This document shows positions 36,126 through 44,523 of a stretch of DNA of 64,000 nucleotides, piece by piece. The notes under the pieces are model-generated. The model did not search any database and had not been told where the DNA came from. It was given only the letters and a program-made list of their open reading frames with translations. The DNA is from Planctomycetota bacterium (GTDB lineage Bacteria > Planctomycetota > Phycisphaerae > Sedimentisphaerales > Anaerobacaceae): NCBI GenBank assembly GCA_019456145.1, contig VRUL01000012.1, forward strand, positions 88,101 through 152,100, in the 5' to 3' direction. Position 1 is the stretch's first letter. Each line of letters opens with the position of its first letter. A program made the translations under genes and the position numbers.

Positions 36126-37022
36126 ATGATGTGTCCTGGAACACACAGTCCTTTGAGCTTTGCGTGTGCGGCGGTATGCTTTGCGGCAGCACTGATAGTC
36201 CTTGTCTCGCCTGTGCCTGCAGAGACCCCGGTGGAGCAAACGTGGAACCAGGAGCACGAGGAACTGATTGGTCAGATCAACCGTCTGAAGAAGTCGAAGA
36301 AGAAGTGGCGCAATCGTCTGAGCAGTGAAGCATTGGACCAACAGGCGCTGATTCTGCGGTCAGATACGGACCCGCTTGACGTTGTCCTGAGGAGAACGGC
36401 CGCTCTGGTTCGGTACTTCAAAGGCCGGGAGATGCTCTCTTTGCCTGTGCTTGGCGAATTTGAGGGGCAACTGAGCAGGCTATCGGCTGCGGCACAATCA
36501 ACCCGTCAACCCGATGCCCGCAAAAGGCTCTTCATCCAGGGTTGCGCGTTGCGGCGCAGTATCACTTTTGCGAATCCTCTGCTCAACTTCGACAATATCG
36601 TCTGCATGCTCGAACAACCGGGCGACCTTCGCATTATCGAGCAGGCACGGGCCGTGTGTGAGGGGCACAGCAAAGGAGGCGGGCCAGTTATCATCGGGGA
36701 CTTCAAATCCAAGGCTGTTTGCGTGGAGGCGCTGGCCGGGGTTCGGGTGACTTCGGGCCCCTGGAAAGGCAAGGAGCTTACAGGAAAGTTCTCGGGCCTG
36801 GAGCTGAGTTACAATGGCAGAGAGCTTTTGTTTGCCGCGACGACGAGCGCGGAAGTCTGGCATGTCTTCAGGTTCAACCTTGTCACCAAAGAGCTTGACC
36901 AACTAACGGACGGGCCTGATGATGATTTTGATCCGCACCAGCTTCCGTCGGGGAGAATCGTCTTCACCTCGACACGGCGCGGCGGCGTGGGCCGGTGCGT
37001 GCTCACCCCCCACAGTCCCTGA
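36126..37022 (+). CDS. HzsA-like protein, N-terminal part (split by frameshift)
   Basis: This 298-residue frame starts with a signal peptide-like stretch ('FACAAVCFAAALIVLV', then 'PAETP'). A Lys/Arg/Glu-rich helix follows, then 'GRELLFAATTSAEVWHVFRF' and 'LDQLTDGPDDDFDPHQLPSG', and finally 'RIVFTSTRRGGVGRC', a PD40/WD40-like beta-propeller region of the proteins annotated as hydrazine-synthase-alpha-related in planctomycetes. It ends at a TGA, but the missing continuation ('LTYTLHSMEPDGSDIICLS') starts in the -1 frame at the same point. One base has been lost in the CCCCCC run at 37006-37011, by mutation, sequencing error or ribosomal slippage. With the next entry it would make one protein of about 1,061 residues. 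Confidence 0.8.
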   Translation: MMCPGTHSPLSFACAAVCFAAALIVLVSPVPAETPVEQTWNQEHEELIGQINRLKKSKKKWRNRLSSEALDQQALILRSDTDPLDVVLRRTAALVRYFKGREMLSLPVLGEFEGQLSRLSAAAQSTRQPDARKRLFIQGCALRRSITFANPLLNFDNIVCMLEQPGDLRIIEQARAVCEGHSKGGGPVIIGDFKSKAVCVEALAGVRVTSGPWKGKELTGKFSGLELSYNGRELLFAATTSAEVWHVFRFNLVTKELDQLTDGPDDDFDPHQLPSGRIVFTSTRRGGVGRCVLTPHSP

Positions 37023-39310
37023 CCTACACGCTGCACTCGATGGAGCCGGACGGCTCGGATATCATCTGTCTGAGCTTTCACGAAACCAATGAATGGGCGC
37101 CCACCGTCAGTCATTCCGGAAAGATTGTCTATACGCGGTGGGACTACGTTGATCGGCACTGGGGTACAGCCCATCATTACTGGGAGTGTTTTCCGGATGG
37201 GCGGGACCCAAGGAACTACCATGGCAACTACCCCCTGCCATGGTCTGCCATGCCCTGGGACGTCCAGCCGGAGGAATATGGCAAGGACGCACTTGTTTAC
37301 GGGCGAACATTGCGGCCTGACGCGGAACTATCTTTCCGCCCCATCCCCGATTCGCCAAAATATACGGCTACCGCCGTAGGACACCATGAGGGCTTTTCCG
37401 GCAGTCTTGTCCTGCTTGACCCGCGCATTCCCGACGACGGCAAGATGGCCCAGCTTAAGCGGATTACTCCGGAGTACTTTTTCCCGGAAGTTGAAAAAGA
37501 CGCCACTCACACGTATGGTACGGCCTGGCCGCTCAGTGAGGATTTTTTCCTCTGTAATTATAATTTCGGACTCTATCTTCTGGACCGATTCGGCAATCGT
37601 GATGTGATCTATGATCCGGGCCCGGGAGCGTACCGCGTGCGGGACCCGTTTCCGTTAAGGGCGCGCCGGCTCCCACCAAAGCTGCCTGTAATGACCTGGC
37701 AGGGCAAACGCGAGGCGTTGCCCGAGCATCGCCGGGCGGTTATCAGCGTGATAAATGTATATGCAGCGGACGCAGCGGGCAAGCTGCCCGATGGCGTCAA
37801 GGTCAAGTGGATGCGTATCGTCCAGGTCATACCCCAGATGCTCGACAACTGGTTCAGCAGGGAATCAGTCTCCCAGATATCGTTTGCGACTGATTCGATT
37901 GGCCGCATACCGCTCGGTGTCGTGCCGGTGGAAGAGGACGGCAGTGTCTATTGTGAAGCGCCGGTAGGCAAGGCAATCTATTTCCAGCTTCTTGACGAAA
38001 AGGGCATGGCCGTCCACTCCATGAGGTCAGCTACCTACGTCCACCCCGGCGAGCATTTGTCCTGCCTGGGTTGTCACGAAGATAAGTGGAAAGGAACTGC
38101 TCAGACCTACTCACGGCCCATGGCTTTGAAACGTCCGCCATCGAAGCTTGTTCCGGAAGTCGCAAGCGGGGCCGTACCTTTCAACTATATTCAATTAGTC
38201 AAAATTCCCGTGTTTGACAAGAAATGTGTGCCGTGTCACATGGAAAATCCGAAGGCCCCCGACATGAGCTATGCTTCACTTGCCCGAAATGACCGGGCGT
38301 TCAGTTACCCTGGAGAAAGACCTGCATTGGTAACGTTGGGCGTCGGCGGCTCCAGGACCACGCCGGGTCGTTTTGGAGCGCGGGCCTCGGGCATCATCAA
38401 GGCGCTGACCACCGGCCCGCAACACAAAGATGTTAAACTGTCCGATGACGAATGGCGGCGGCTCACACTGTGGCTCGATCTCAACTCGAATGAGATCGGG
38501 TGGATCGGCAACGATCGCAGCAAGATCAGCGCCCAAAAGAAAGGCGAGGCTCTCTGGCCTCCCATCGATGTCGATCCATCGAATCCAACCGGTGTGGAAA
38601 AAGATTTCCCTGTAGAAGTTCAACCCTATGAGCCTACATCGCATTACACTATCAAGAATATCGAAGGCTGGAAGGTCTACGTCAACAACGGTTTGCTGGC
38701 CGGGGGCGAACATGCTGAGACCGGTGTCGCGGCGCTGAAACAGTTGAAGAGCCACATGATCAAGGTCAAAAGGTGGATCCCCGACGGCCCACTCGAAAAA
38801 CTCTTTAAGGTTGTGGTCTGGCTTGAGGTGGATTCGACGAACGGCCCTCACGGTCGCACGGCCGTCTACCAGTACCATCCCGGCATGGACTGGCTGGTGG
38901 AGATGGATTTCCATCCCGGCAAGCACAAATGCGTGGAGTACGGCCGGGCCGTCTCATTGGTTAAGGCCGGTGACCGCGGAGCAACAACCCTCCTGCACGA
39001 GCTTGCCCATGCCTACCACGACCAGATTCTCAGCTTCAATGAACCTGACATACTGGCGGCTTATAAGAGGGCGGTCGAGGGTACGGCCTATCCGCCGAAG
39101 GACTGGGTCAAGAGCGACCACAAGGAGTTTTTCGCCGGTGTGACCACGCGTTACTTCGGCGTCAAGGCCGAACGCGAAGCGCTCGTCGAACGTGATCCGG
39201 TCTTAGCGAAGAAGCTGCAGAAAATCTGGGGTACGCCCAAGGCTTTTATGGACACACCACCTGGCGACCACCGAGCCGAAGCCCTGCACGAGAGTACCAT
39301 TTCAGAATAA
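36995..39310 (+). CDS. HzsA-like dihaem protein, C-terminal part, with HExxH metallopeptidase-like domain
   Basis: This is the continuation of the frame above; the GTG at 36995 is only where the frame opens. The first 250 residues complete the propeller ('HETNEWAPTVSHSGKIVYTR', 'YWECFPDGRDPRNYHGNYP'). Residues 250-500 resemble the middle and C-terminal domains of hydrazine synthase alpha, with two c-type haem motifs, CLGCH (357-361) and CVPCH (411-415). After residue 560 comes something different: 'TLLHELAHAYHDQIL', a zinc-peptidase HExxH (668-672), with 'DHKEFFAGVTTRYFG' (E711) as a probable third ligand. This resembles lethal-factor-like or gluzincin domains. Hydrazine synthesis itself is not implied, as the other subunits are absent. 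It is probably an exported redox protein. Confidence 0.82.
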   Translation: MRAHPPQSLTYTLHSMEPDGSDIICLSFHETNEWAPTVSHSGKIVYTRWDYVDRHWGTAHHYWECFPDGRDPRNYHGNYPLPWSAMPWDVQPEEYGKDALVYGRTLRPDAELSFRPIPDSPKYTATAVGHHEGFSGSLVLLDPRIPDDGKMAQLKRITPEYFFPEVEKDATHTYGTAWPLSEDFFLCNYNFGLYLLDRFGNRDVIYDPGPGAYRVRDPFPLRARRLPPKLPVMTWQGKREALPEHRRAVISVINVYAADAAGKLPDGVKVKWMRIVQVIPQMLDNWFSRESVSQISFATDSIGRIPLGVVPVEEDGSVYCEAPVGKAIYFQLLDEKGMAVHSMRSATYVHPGEHLSCLGCHEDKWKGTAQTYSRPMALKRPPSKLVPEVASGAVPFNYIQLVKIPVFDKKCVPCHMENPKAPDMSYASLARNDRAFSYPGERPALVTLGVGGSRTTPGRFGARASGIIKALTTGPQHKDVKLSDDEWRRLTLWLDLNSNEIGWIGNDRSKISAQKKGEALWPPIDVDPSNPTGVEKDFPVEVQPYEPTSHYTIKNIEGWKVYVNNGLLAGGEHAETGVAALKQLKSHMIKVKRWIPDGPLEKLFKVVVWLEVDSTNGPHGRTAVYQYHPGMDWLVEMDFHPGKHKCVEYGRAVSLVKAGDRGATTLLHELAHAYHDQILSFNEPDILAAYKRAVEGTAYPPKDWVKSDHKEFFAGVTTRYFGVKAEREALVERDPVLAKKLQKIWGTPKAFMDTPPGDHRAEALHESTISE

Positions 39311-39353
39311 ATTTGAATCCGGACTCTGAGTATCACTGATAGAAAAGTTACGC

Positions 39354-40994
39354 TTAGTCATCGAAGGAATTATAACGGTTTGTAATAGGCAGTCGGCGGT
39401 CTTTTCCAAATGCTTTCGGTGTGATTTTTATTCCCGGTGGAGAAAGTCTTCTTTTGTATTCATTGCGGTCGACCATACGAATAACGCGCCGGACGACATC
39501 CCGCGGTAAACCTGATTCAACAAGCTGCTGTGCGGATTTGTCCTGTTCAACATATCCTTTGAGGATTTTATCAAGTAAGTCATAATCAGGCAGAGTGTCG
39601 GCATCTTTCTGGTCGGGCCTTAGCTCAGCAGTAGGCGGTCGGTTTATGACGTCGATAGGTATAATTTGCCGCCCGTCTGCCTGGTTAATGCGCTCAGCCA
39701 ATTTGTAGACCATCGTTTTGGGGACATCTTTTATAACGGCAAAGCCGCCGGCAGTGTCACCGTAAAGAGTGGCATAGCCAACGGCGGTTTCACTTTTGTT
39801 GCCGGTCGTTAATACCAGTGAGCCAAATTGATTGCTCAGCGACATCAGGATACCACCTCGGATTCTTGCCTGCAGATTCTCGTAAGCAATGCCTTCGCTG
39901 TTCCAGCCGGGCACTCCCTTTAATGCCTGGTCGAACTGCTTAAGTATCGCTTCAATCGGGATGGTCAGGAATTCGATACCCAAATTCTTTGCCATTTTTT
40001 CTGCGTCGGCTATTGTCTCGGGGCTGTTGAATTTCGACGGCATTGTGATACCGATGACATTTTCCGGCCCTAAAGCAGCAACGGCAATGGCAGCAGTGAG
40101 CGCAGAATCAATGCCTCCACTGAGACCAAGCAAGACTTTCACGAAACCATTTTTCCGTGCGTAATCTCTTGTTCCCAGGATAAGCGCCTGATAGACTTCA
40201 TCAAGAGGATCTGTCGGCTGCTGCGCCTGGGGCTGCACCGGCTTGACCTGCACAGTTCCATCGGCTGCGGGGATAACATCGGCAATTATTAAATCCTCAT
40301 CAAACGCCCTGCCTTTGGCAACAATCCTGCCGGTTGAATCGGCAAGAAGGCTACGACCGTCAAAAACCAATTCATCCTGGCCTCCTACAAGATTGCAATA
40401 TGCAACCGCGCAATTAAATTTTTTTGCGCACCGGCCGACTATTTCCTGTCTCTTCTCAACCTTTCCCAGATGGAACGGCGAGGCAGAGATATTTATAATC
40501 ATCTGGGCTTGGCCAAGATTCTTTAGAAAATTGCTTAGCCACCGGATGTTCCAGATATCTGCGCAAATGGTGACAGGGACATTGAGGCCGGCTATATTGA
40601 GTGCCACCGGCTCAGTACCGGGCTGGAAATACCTTCGCTCATCGAATATACCGTAATCTACCAAAAGGCCCTTTCGATAAATTTTGTTTATCCGGCCCTT
40701 CTGCAACACGGCGGCAGAATTGTAGGTGTTGCTCCGAAAGCTTTCGGCAAATCCGACAATTATGGTTTTGTCCGGGCAGTCAGCGGCAAGTTTCTCGACG
40801 ACCAAACGATTATCCTGTAAAAAATGCTTCTTGAGGAGCAAATCTTCCGGGGGATAGCCGCAAACCGCAAGTTCCGGAAAGGCCAACAAATCCACTTTGG
40901 ACTCCATTGCCTTTGCCCAGATTTTGCGTATTTTCTCGGCATTGCCGGCTAAATCACCTACGACGGCATTAAATTGTCCTAATGCTACCCGCAT
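39354..40994 (-). CDS. nadE: NAD+ synthetase, glutamine-dependent
   Basis: The 546-residue protein has an N-terminal carbon-nitrogen hydrolase domain and a C-terminal synthetase domain. The Glu-Lys-Cys triad is seen as 'FPELAVCGYPPED' (E41), 'YRKGLLVDYGIFDERRY' (K108) and 'VTICADIW' (C144). The ATP-binding loop is 'LLGLSGGIDSALT' (S292-S297), followed by 'KSETAVGYATLYGD' and 'NKSETAVGY'-type residues for NaAD binding. It amidates nicotinic acid adenine dinucleotide to NAD+, taking ammonia from glutamine. Length is in the usual 540-570 range of the bacterial two-domain form. It is a housekeeping gene lying between glycan-degradation genes, converging with the HzsA-like gene. Confidence 0.96.
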   Translation of the reverse strand: MRVALGQFNAVVGDLAGNAEKIRKIWAKAMESKVDLLAFPELAVCGYPPEDLLLKKHFLQDNRLVVEKLAADCPDKTIIVGFAESFRSNTYNSAAVLQKGRINKIYRKGLLVDYGIFDERRYFQPGTEPVALNIAGLNVPVTICADIWNIRWLSNFLKNLGQAQMIINISASPFHLGKVEKRQEIVGRCAKKFNCAVAYCNLVGGQDELVFDGRSLLADSTGRIVAKGRAFDEDLIIADVIPAADGTVQVKPVQPQAQQPTDPLDEVYQALILGTRDYARKNGFVKVLLGLSGGIDSALTAAIAVAALGPENVIGITMPSKFNSPETIADAEKMAKNLGIEFLTIPIEAILKQFDQALKGVPGWNSEGIAYENLQARIRGGILMSLSNQFGSLVLTTGNKSETAVGYATLYGDTAGGFAVIKDVPKTMVYKLAERINQADGRQIIPIDVINRPPTAELRPDQKDADTLPDYDLLDKILKGYVEQDKSAQQLVESGLPRDVVRRVIRMVDRNEYKRRLSPPGIKITPKAFGKDRRLPITNRYNSFDD

Positions 40995-41023
40995 GATTAG
41001 TCAGGTTAACAAAATATTTACTT

Positions 41024-41185
41024 ATGACAACAGAAAATCTACTGGCGCTCTTTATTCAAGAACTCTCAACGGCGTTGTGTGTGCTGATGGTCATGGGATT
41101 AATAACTTTCTGCAAACCACCTGAGAAACCGAGGGAATTGCCGGTTCGCCAGGACATCGAAATCAGGACAATCCCTGAAGTGTAA
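41024..41185 (+). CDS. Possible small membrane protein (53 residues)
   Basis: This short frame was not supplied to me but can be read directly. It starts 'MTTENLLALF', continues as one hydrophobic helix ('LSTALCVLMVMGLITFC') and ends with a polar tail, 'KPPEKPRELPVRQDIEIRT' plus 'IPEV'. The single helix followed by a Pro- and charge-rich tail looks like a small membrane protein rather than random sequence. There is no clear ribosome binding site, and I do not recognise the family. It diverges from nadE, 29 bases away. The remaining spacer (41186-41455) shows no convincing gene; a fragment 'DIEFRYGSKYLAVES' is open but unsupported. Confidence 0.35.
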   Translation: MTTENLLALFIQELSTALCVLMVMGLITFCKPPEKPRELPVRQDIEIRTIPEV

Positions 41186-41455
41186 TCCTCAGATGGTCCG
41201 GTGCCGGCATCGGCGGCGGTGTTCTACATTATCTTTCGGTAAGTTTCCCCCCTGCTCTGCTGTGAAAGCAAGACGGGAGCTATTGGGAAGCCTCAATGAC
41301 ATCGAGTTCCGCTACGGAAGCAAATATCTGGCCGTCGAATCCGGAAATCGCTACGAAACGGATAAAACGGCCTTTCCTTTATCATTATTGATCTGATAAC
41401 CTCACGTTTCAATTTGGTGTTCCTTAACAGGACATTTGGAAAGTATTCTATAGTA

Positions 41456-43261
41456 TCAAGAGGAGCCTGCTTCCGGCCCCGGCCCAGGAAGATTTCGGTA
41501 CCAGGTATATCTGAGAGCCACTATGGCCGCAATCGCCAGTCCAAGCCATATCATCGACTTGAGGTACCAATGGCCGACAAGGTACATAGGAAAAAGATAT
41601 AAGCCGGTAATCGCGAGCATAGCAAGTATGATATTTAAGATTGTCAGCGATGCACTTTCGGATTTCCTGGACAATTCGTCGGCTGAAACTTTAGATTCTT
41701 TTCGAATCGGTTTCCATGCTCCAAAGGGGCGAACGGATGTATAGAAGTTAACGAGAATGTCACGGCTAACCGGTTGGGTTGCCAACGACACGGCAACACT
41801 GGCAAGCAGAGAGGCCGTGCATATCAAAGGAAATACATAGTATACAGGCGCATCGGGGAAGAAAAGAATCGTTAAAGACAAAATAATACCGACAAAGGTC
41901 CCAACGGAATATCCCCAGCCGTTGATGCGCCACCAGTACCATCTGAGGACATTCGGAATTGCCATACCCGCCCCGAGCACCATCATAATCCAGTTCCATA
42001 TATCAGCAATCGAGTCGACCTGTGAACCGATTCCAACTCCGATCAGTACTAGCAAAAGTGTTGCCCAATAGCTAAATCTCACAGATTCCCTGTCGCCGGC
42101 CTGTGGACGAAAGTAAGGCTGCCAGATATCACGAACGATAAATGAAGCGCCGCTGTTTACGGTGGAGCTGAACGTTGACATAAACGCAGCCAGCAGACCG
42201 GCAATGACAATTCCCCTGATCCCGGTCGGCAAAAATTTCTGAAGTACCACAGGCATCACCTGCTCGGAATCCGTAATGTTCGTAATAACGGTAAGACCCA
42301 GCAGAGCAATGCCGACGGCCATTGCCCAGCGTACAATCAGAAAAAAGCTCCAGGCCGCCCCGATCTTTGCAGCATCACGGGCATTACGCGCCGCCAGGAA
42401 CCGCTGGAAATCGTACATCTGTGCGGGCCCGCCTGCATTTAGAAGCAGGCCCTTTAGGACCCAGACAATTACAAGGGCACCAAAGAACTCGAAATGCGCG
42501 TTTTCCGTCCCGGCCAATTCCTTTATGCGCCATGGAACGTTTAATGAAGACCAACCTTCCGGCAATTGAGCCAACAGGTCGGGCGTCAGCTTCGACCACG
42601 CGATATAGGCGATAAATATACTGCCGACGGTCAGGATGATGGTCTGGATTACGTCGGTTACCACGACACTGTAAAGTCCGCCAAGAATAACGTAGAGGGT
42701 CGTTACGCCAATAATCGTTACTGCAAGAACGTCGGGTTCGTATGTCGTGAGTATATTTTGCAGCCAGGGAATTGAGGTGTATTGAGCAAAGGATTCAAGG
42801 GGGATGTATACGGAGGCAAATTTGCCGATGCCCTGATAGGCATATCCGACGAAACTGGCCAGAGTGAGCACCGCCATCAGTGCATAAGCGGTCCGGGCCA
42901 ACCTGCCGCCGGCATCACTGCCAAAACGGGTCTTCATCCACTCAGCGGCCGTCATTACATTTGAGCGGCGCACCCATTTGCCCATATAACTCATAAAAAA
43001 GGCACCCATCAAAAAGCCCCACATCCAGTGGTGCCACATTGATTTCATCCCGAGGACAAACAGGATTGAAATAATCCACATGGTCCCGGTTATGTCGAAG
43101 TTGGATACCGAACCAGACATTGCCAGAGCCAGCCAGTGGATGCTTTTACCCCCGAGGAAATACGCCCCCAGGCTTTTTGAGGCGCGCCTGCGATACCAGA
43201 AACCCAATCCTATTACAACACTGAAATAGAGAACGACTATCCCGTAATCAATTGAACCCAT
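41456..43261 (-). CDS. Sodium:solute symporter family transporter
   Basis: The 601-residue protein has about fourteen hydrophobic helices. 'SLGAYFLGGKSIHWLALAMS', followed by 'GSVSNFDITGTMW', is the start of the SSS family (PF00474), where the Na+ site is built from the first and eighth helices. 'SAFMSTFSSTVNSGASFIVRD'-like sequence in the middle (here 'FMSTFSSTVNSGASFIVRDI') is the second hallmark. A roughly 60-residue polar C-terminal loop precedes two last helices. It imports a sugar, uronic acid or other organic solute together with Na+. It is the last gene of the eight-gene - strand operon, 18 bases after a UroD-like gene, so its substrate is probably a product of the operon's enzymes. 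Confidence 0.9.
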   Translation of the reverse strand: MGSIDYGIVVLYFSVVIGLGFWYRRRASKSLGAYFLGGKSIHWLALAMSGSVSNFDITGTMWIISILFVLGMKSMWHHWMWGFLMGAFFMSYMGKWVRRSNVMTAAEWMKTRFGSDAGGRLARTAYALMAVLTLASFVGYAYQGIGKFASVYIPLESFAQYTSIPWLQNILTTYEPDVLAVTIIGVTTLYVILGGLYSVVVTDVIQTIILTVGSIFIAYIAWSKLTPDLLAQLPEGWSSLNVPWRIKELAGTENAHFEFFGALVIVWVLKGLLLNAGGPAQMYDFQRFLAARNARDAAKIGAAWSFFLIVRWAMAVGIALLGLTVITNITDSEQVMPVVLQKFLPTGIRGIVIAGLLAAFMSTFSSTVNSGASFIVRDIWQPYFRPQAGDRESVRFSYWATLLLVLIGVGIGSQVDSIADIWNWIMMVLGAGMAIPNVLRWYWWRINGWGYSVGTFVGIILSLTILFFPDAPVYYVFPLICTASLLASVAVSLATQPVSRDILVNFYTSVRPFGAWKPIRKESKVSADELSRKSESASLTILNIILAMLAITGLYLFPMYLVGHWYLKSMIWLGLAIAAIVALRYTWYRNLPGPGPEAGSS

Positions 43262-43279
43262 ATACCGCTTCTCCGTAAG

Positions 43280-44512
43280 CTAAGGCATGTCCCTGGAATC
43301 CGACCGACCGTTTACTGCATCAAACATCGCCACGATGTTAGCCGGCGGAACATTTGCCAAAATATTGTGCACCTGCTGAAAAACAAAACCTCCCCCCGGA
43401 CTAAGTACGCTCACTTGTTCTTTGACATTGTCAGTGACCTGTTGAGGCGTACCACCGGGCAGAATGTCCCTTGTATCACAGCCACCGCCCCAGAAAGTGA
43501 TGTCGGCGCCGAAGTCGGCCTTTAGCCGGCCGGCATCCATACCCGAACAACTAATCTGAACCGGATTGATGGCGTCAACACCAGCGTCGATTAAATCAGG
43601 AATCAGCTCTCGAACTCCGCCGCAGCAATGAAGCATGATCTTGACATCGGCGAGCTGCTTTGCACGGCTCCAAAGCAGTTCGTGACGCGGCTTGAAAAAC
43701 TCGCGATACATCTGCGGTGAAATCATGGGACCCGTCTGCATCCCGAGATCATCGCCGAAAAGTATAATATCAATGTATTCACCGACAGCCCCAAGGAACC
43801 GTTCAAGATTGGCCAGATGAATCTCGACGAGCTTATCAAGAAAACGGTGAGCGTGTTGCGGCTCAGCAGCCAGCAGCATCATAAAACGGTCGTTGCGATA
43901 GAGAAAGTGGCCAATTTCAAACAGGTTACCTCCGAACAGACCGATAATAGCTCTGTCTGTCTTTTCTCGCAGCCGTTTTGCGCCTTCAGACAGTGCTTGA
44001 CTATCAATCGGACCAGGCGGGCTGGCGACCGCCGTCCACATTGACTCTCCAAGAGCGGCAGAGATTGCCTCCAAATCGTCACGCTCGTCAAAAGGGTAGT
44101 ATGTTTGTTCAAAATATAATACGCCGTCCGGCATTTGGCCGAGGACTCTGCCGGTTTTCGACCGAATCACCCAACGTCCATCATCCCGTTCAAGAGGTGT
44201 CCAGGAGGGAACGAAACACGGTGTGCCGTCCGGCAATGTCCACGGCGACCAGGATTCCTCATCCAGCGCAAAGCCCCGGCCCAACTCAATGGTGTCTACG
44301 CCGATTCGGTCCAGTACGTCCTCATCAACAATCGCCAATTGCTGGATGACGTCATAAACGCGAATTGGCCTGGGCGGCAGAGACAGAAACTTGCGTAACT
44401 TAGGATATGCGACCGCTGCGATTCCTGAAGACCGGTGCCCGGAAAAATCAACGGGAACACGGTCGGGCTCATGATGGTTTAACGCCGCTAAAATCCGTTC
44501 TCGTGAGGTCAT
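43280..44512 (-). CDS. Uroporphyrinogen decarboxylase-like protein, possible corrinoid methyltransferase
   Basis: The ATG at 44512 follows an AAGGAAG and gives 410 residues; an ATG at 44527 would add five. 'TSRERILAALNHHEPDRVPV' is the classic UroD/MtaA-family N-terminus. 'VKIMLHCCGGVRELIPDLID' and 'DITFWGGGCDTRDILPGGTP' hold a His-x-Cys and a distant Cys, the pattern that binds zinc in the methylcobamide:CoM methyltransferases (MtaA/MtbA). The Arg and Asp residues that decarboxylate uroporphyrinogen in HemE are not evident at the N-terminus. The protein is longer than HemE (354). It lies inside a glycosidase operon, so demethylation of O-methyl sugars, or another one-carbon transfer, is a reasonable guess. 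A paralogue is at 53182-54441. Confidence 0.78.
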   Translation of the reverse strand: MTSRERILAALNHHEPDRVPVDFSGHRSSGIAAVAYPKLRKFLSLPPRPIRVYDVIQQLAIVDEDVLDRIGVDTIELGRGFALDEESWSPWTLPDGTPCFVPSWTPLERDDGRWVIRSKTGRVLGQMPDGVLYFEQTYYPFDERDDLEAISAALGESMWTAVASPPGPIDSQALSEGAKRLREKTDRAIIGLFGGNLFEIGHFLYRNDRFMMLLAAEPQHAHRFLDKLVEIHLANLERFLGAVGEYIDIILFGDDLGMQTGPMISPQMYREFFKPRHELLWSRAKQLADVKIMLHCCGGVRELIPDLIDAGVDAINPVQISCSGMDAGRLKADFGADITFWGGGCDTRDILPGGTPQQVTDNVKEQVSVLSPGGGFVFQQVHNILANVPPANIVAMFDAVNGRSDSRDMP

Positions 44513-44523
44513 TTTTACTTCCT

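Noticed and set aside
38276..38926. 216-codon - strand frame within the HzsA-like gene
   Set aside because: It is antisense to the dihaem and linker region, with no supporting feature.
36126..39310. True hydrazine synthase of an anammox organism
   Set aside because: Beta and gamma subunits and other anammox genes are absent, the protein carries an extra peptidase-like domain, and the neighbours are glycosidases.
43280..44512. hemE for haem biosynthesis
   Set aside because: Two paralogues lie within a glycosidase operon, both are longer than HemE, and the Cys/His pattern is closer to MtaA-type methyltransferases.
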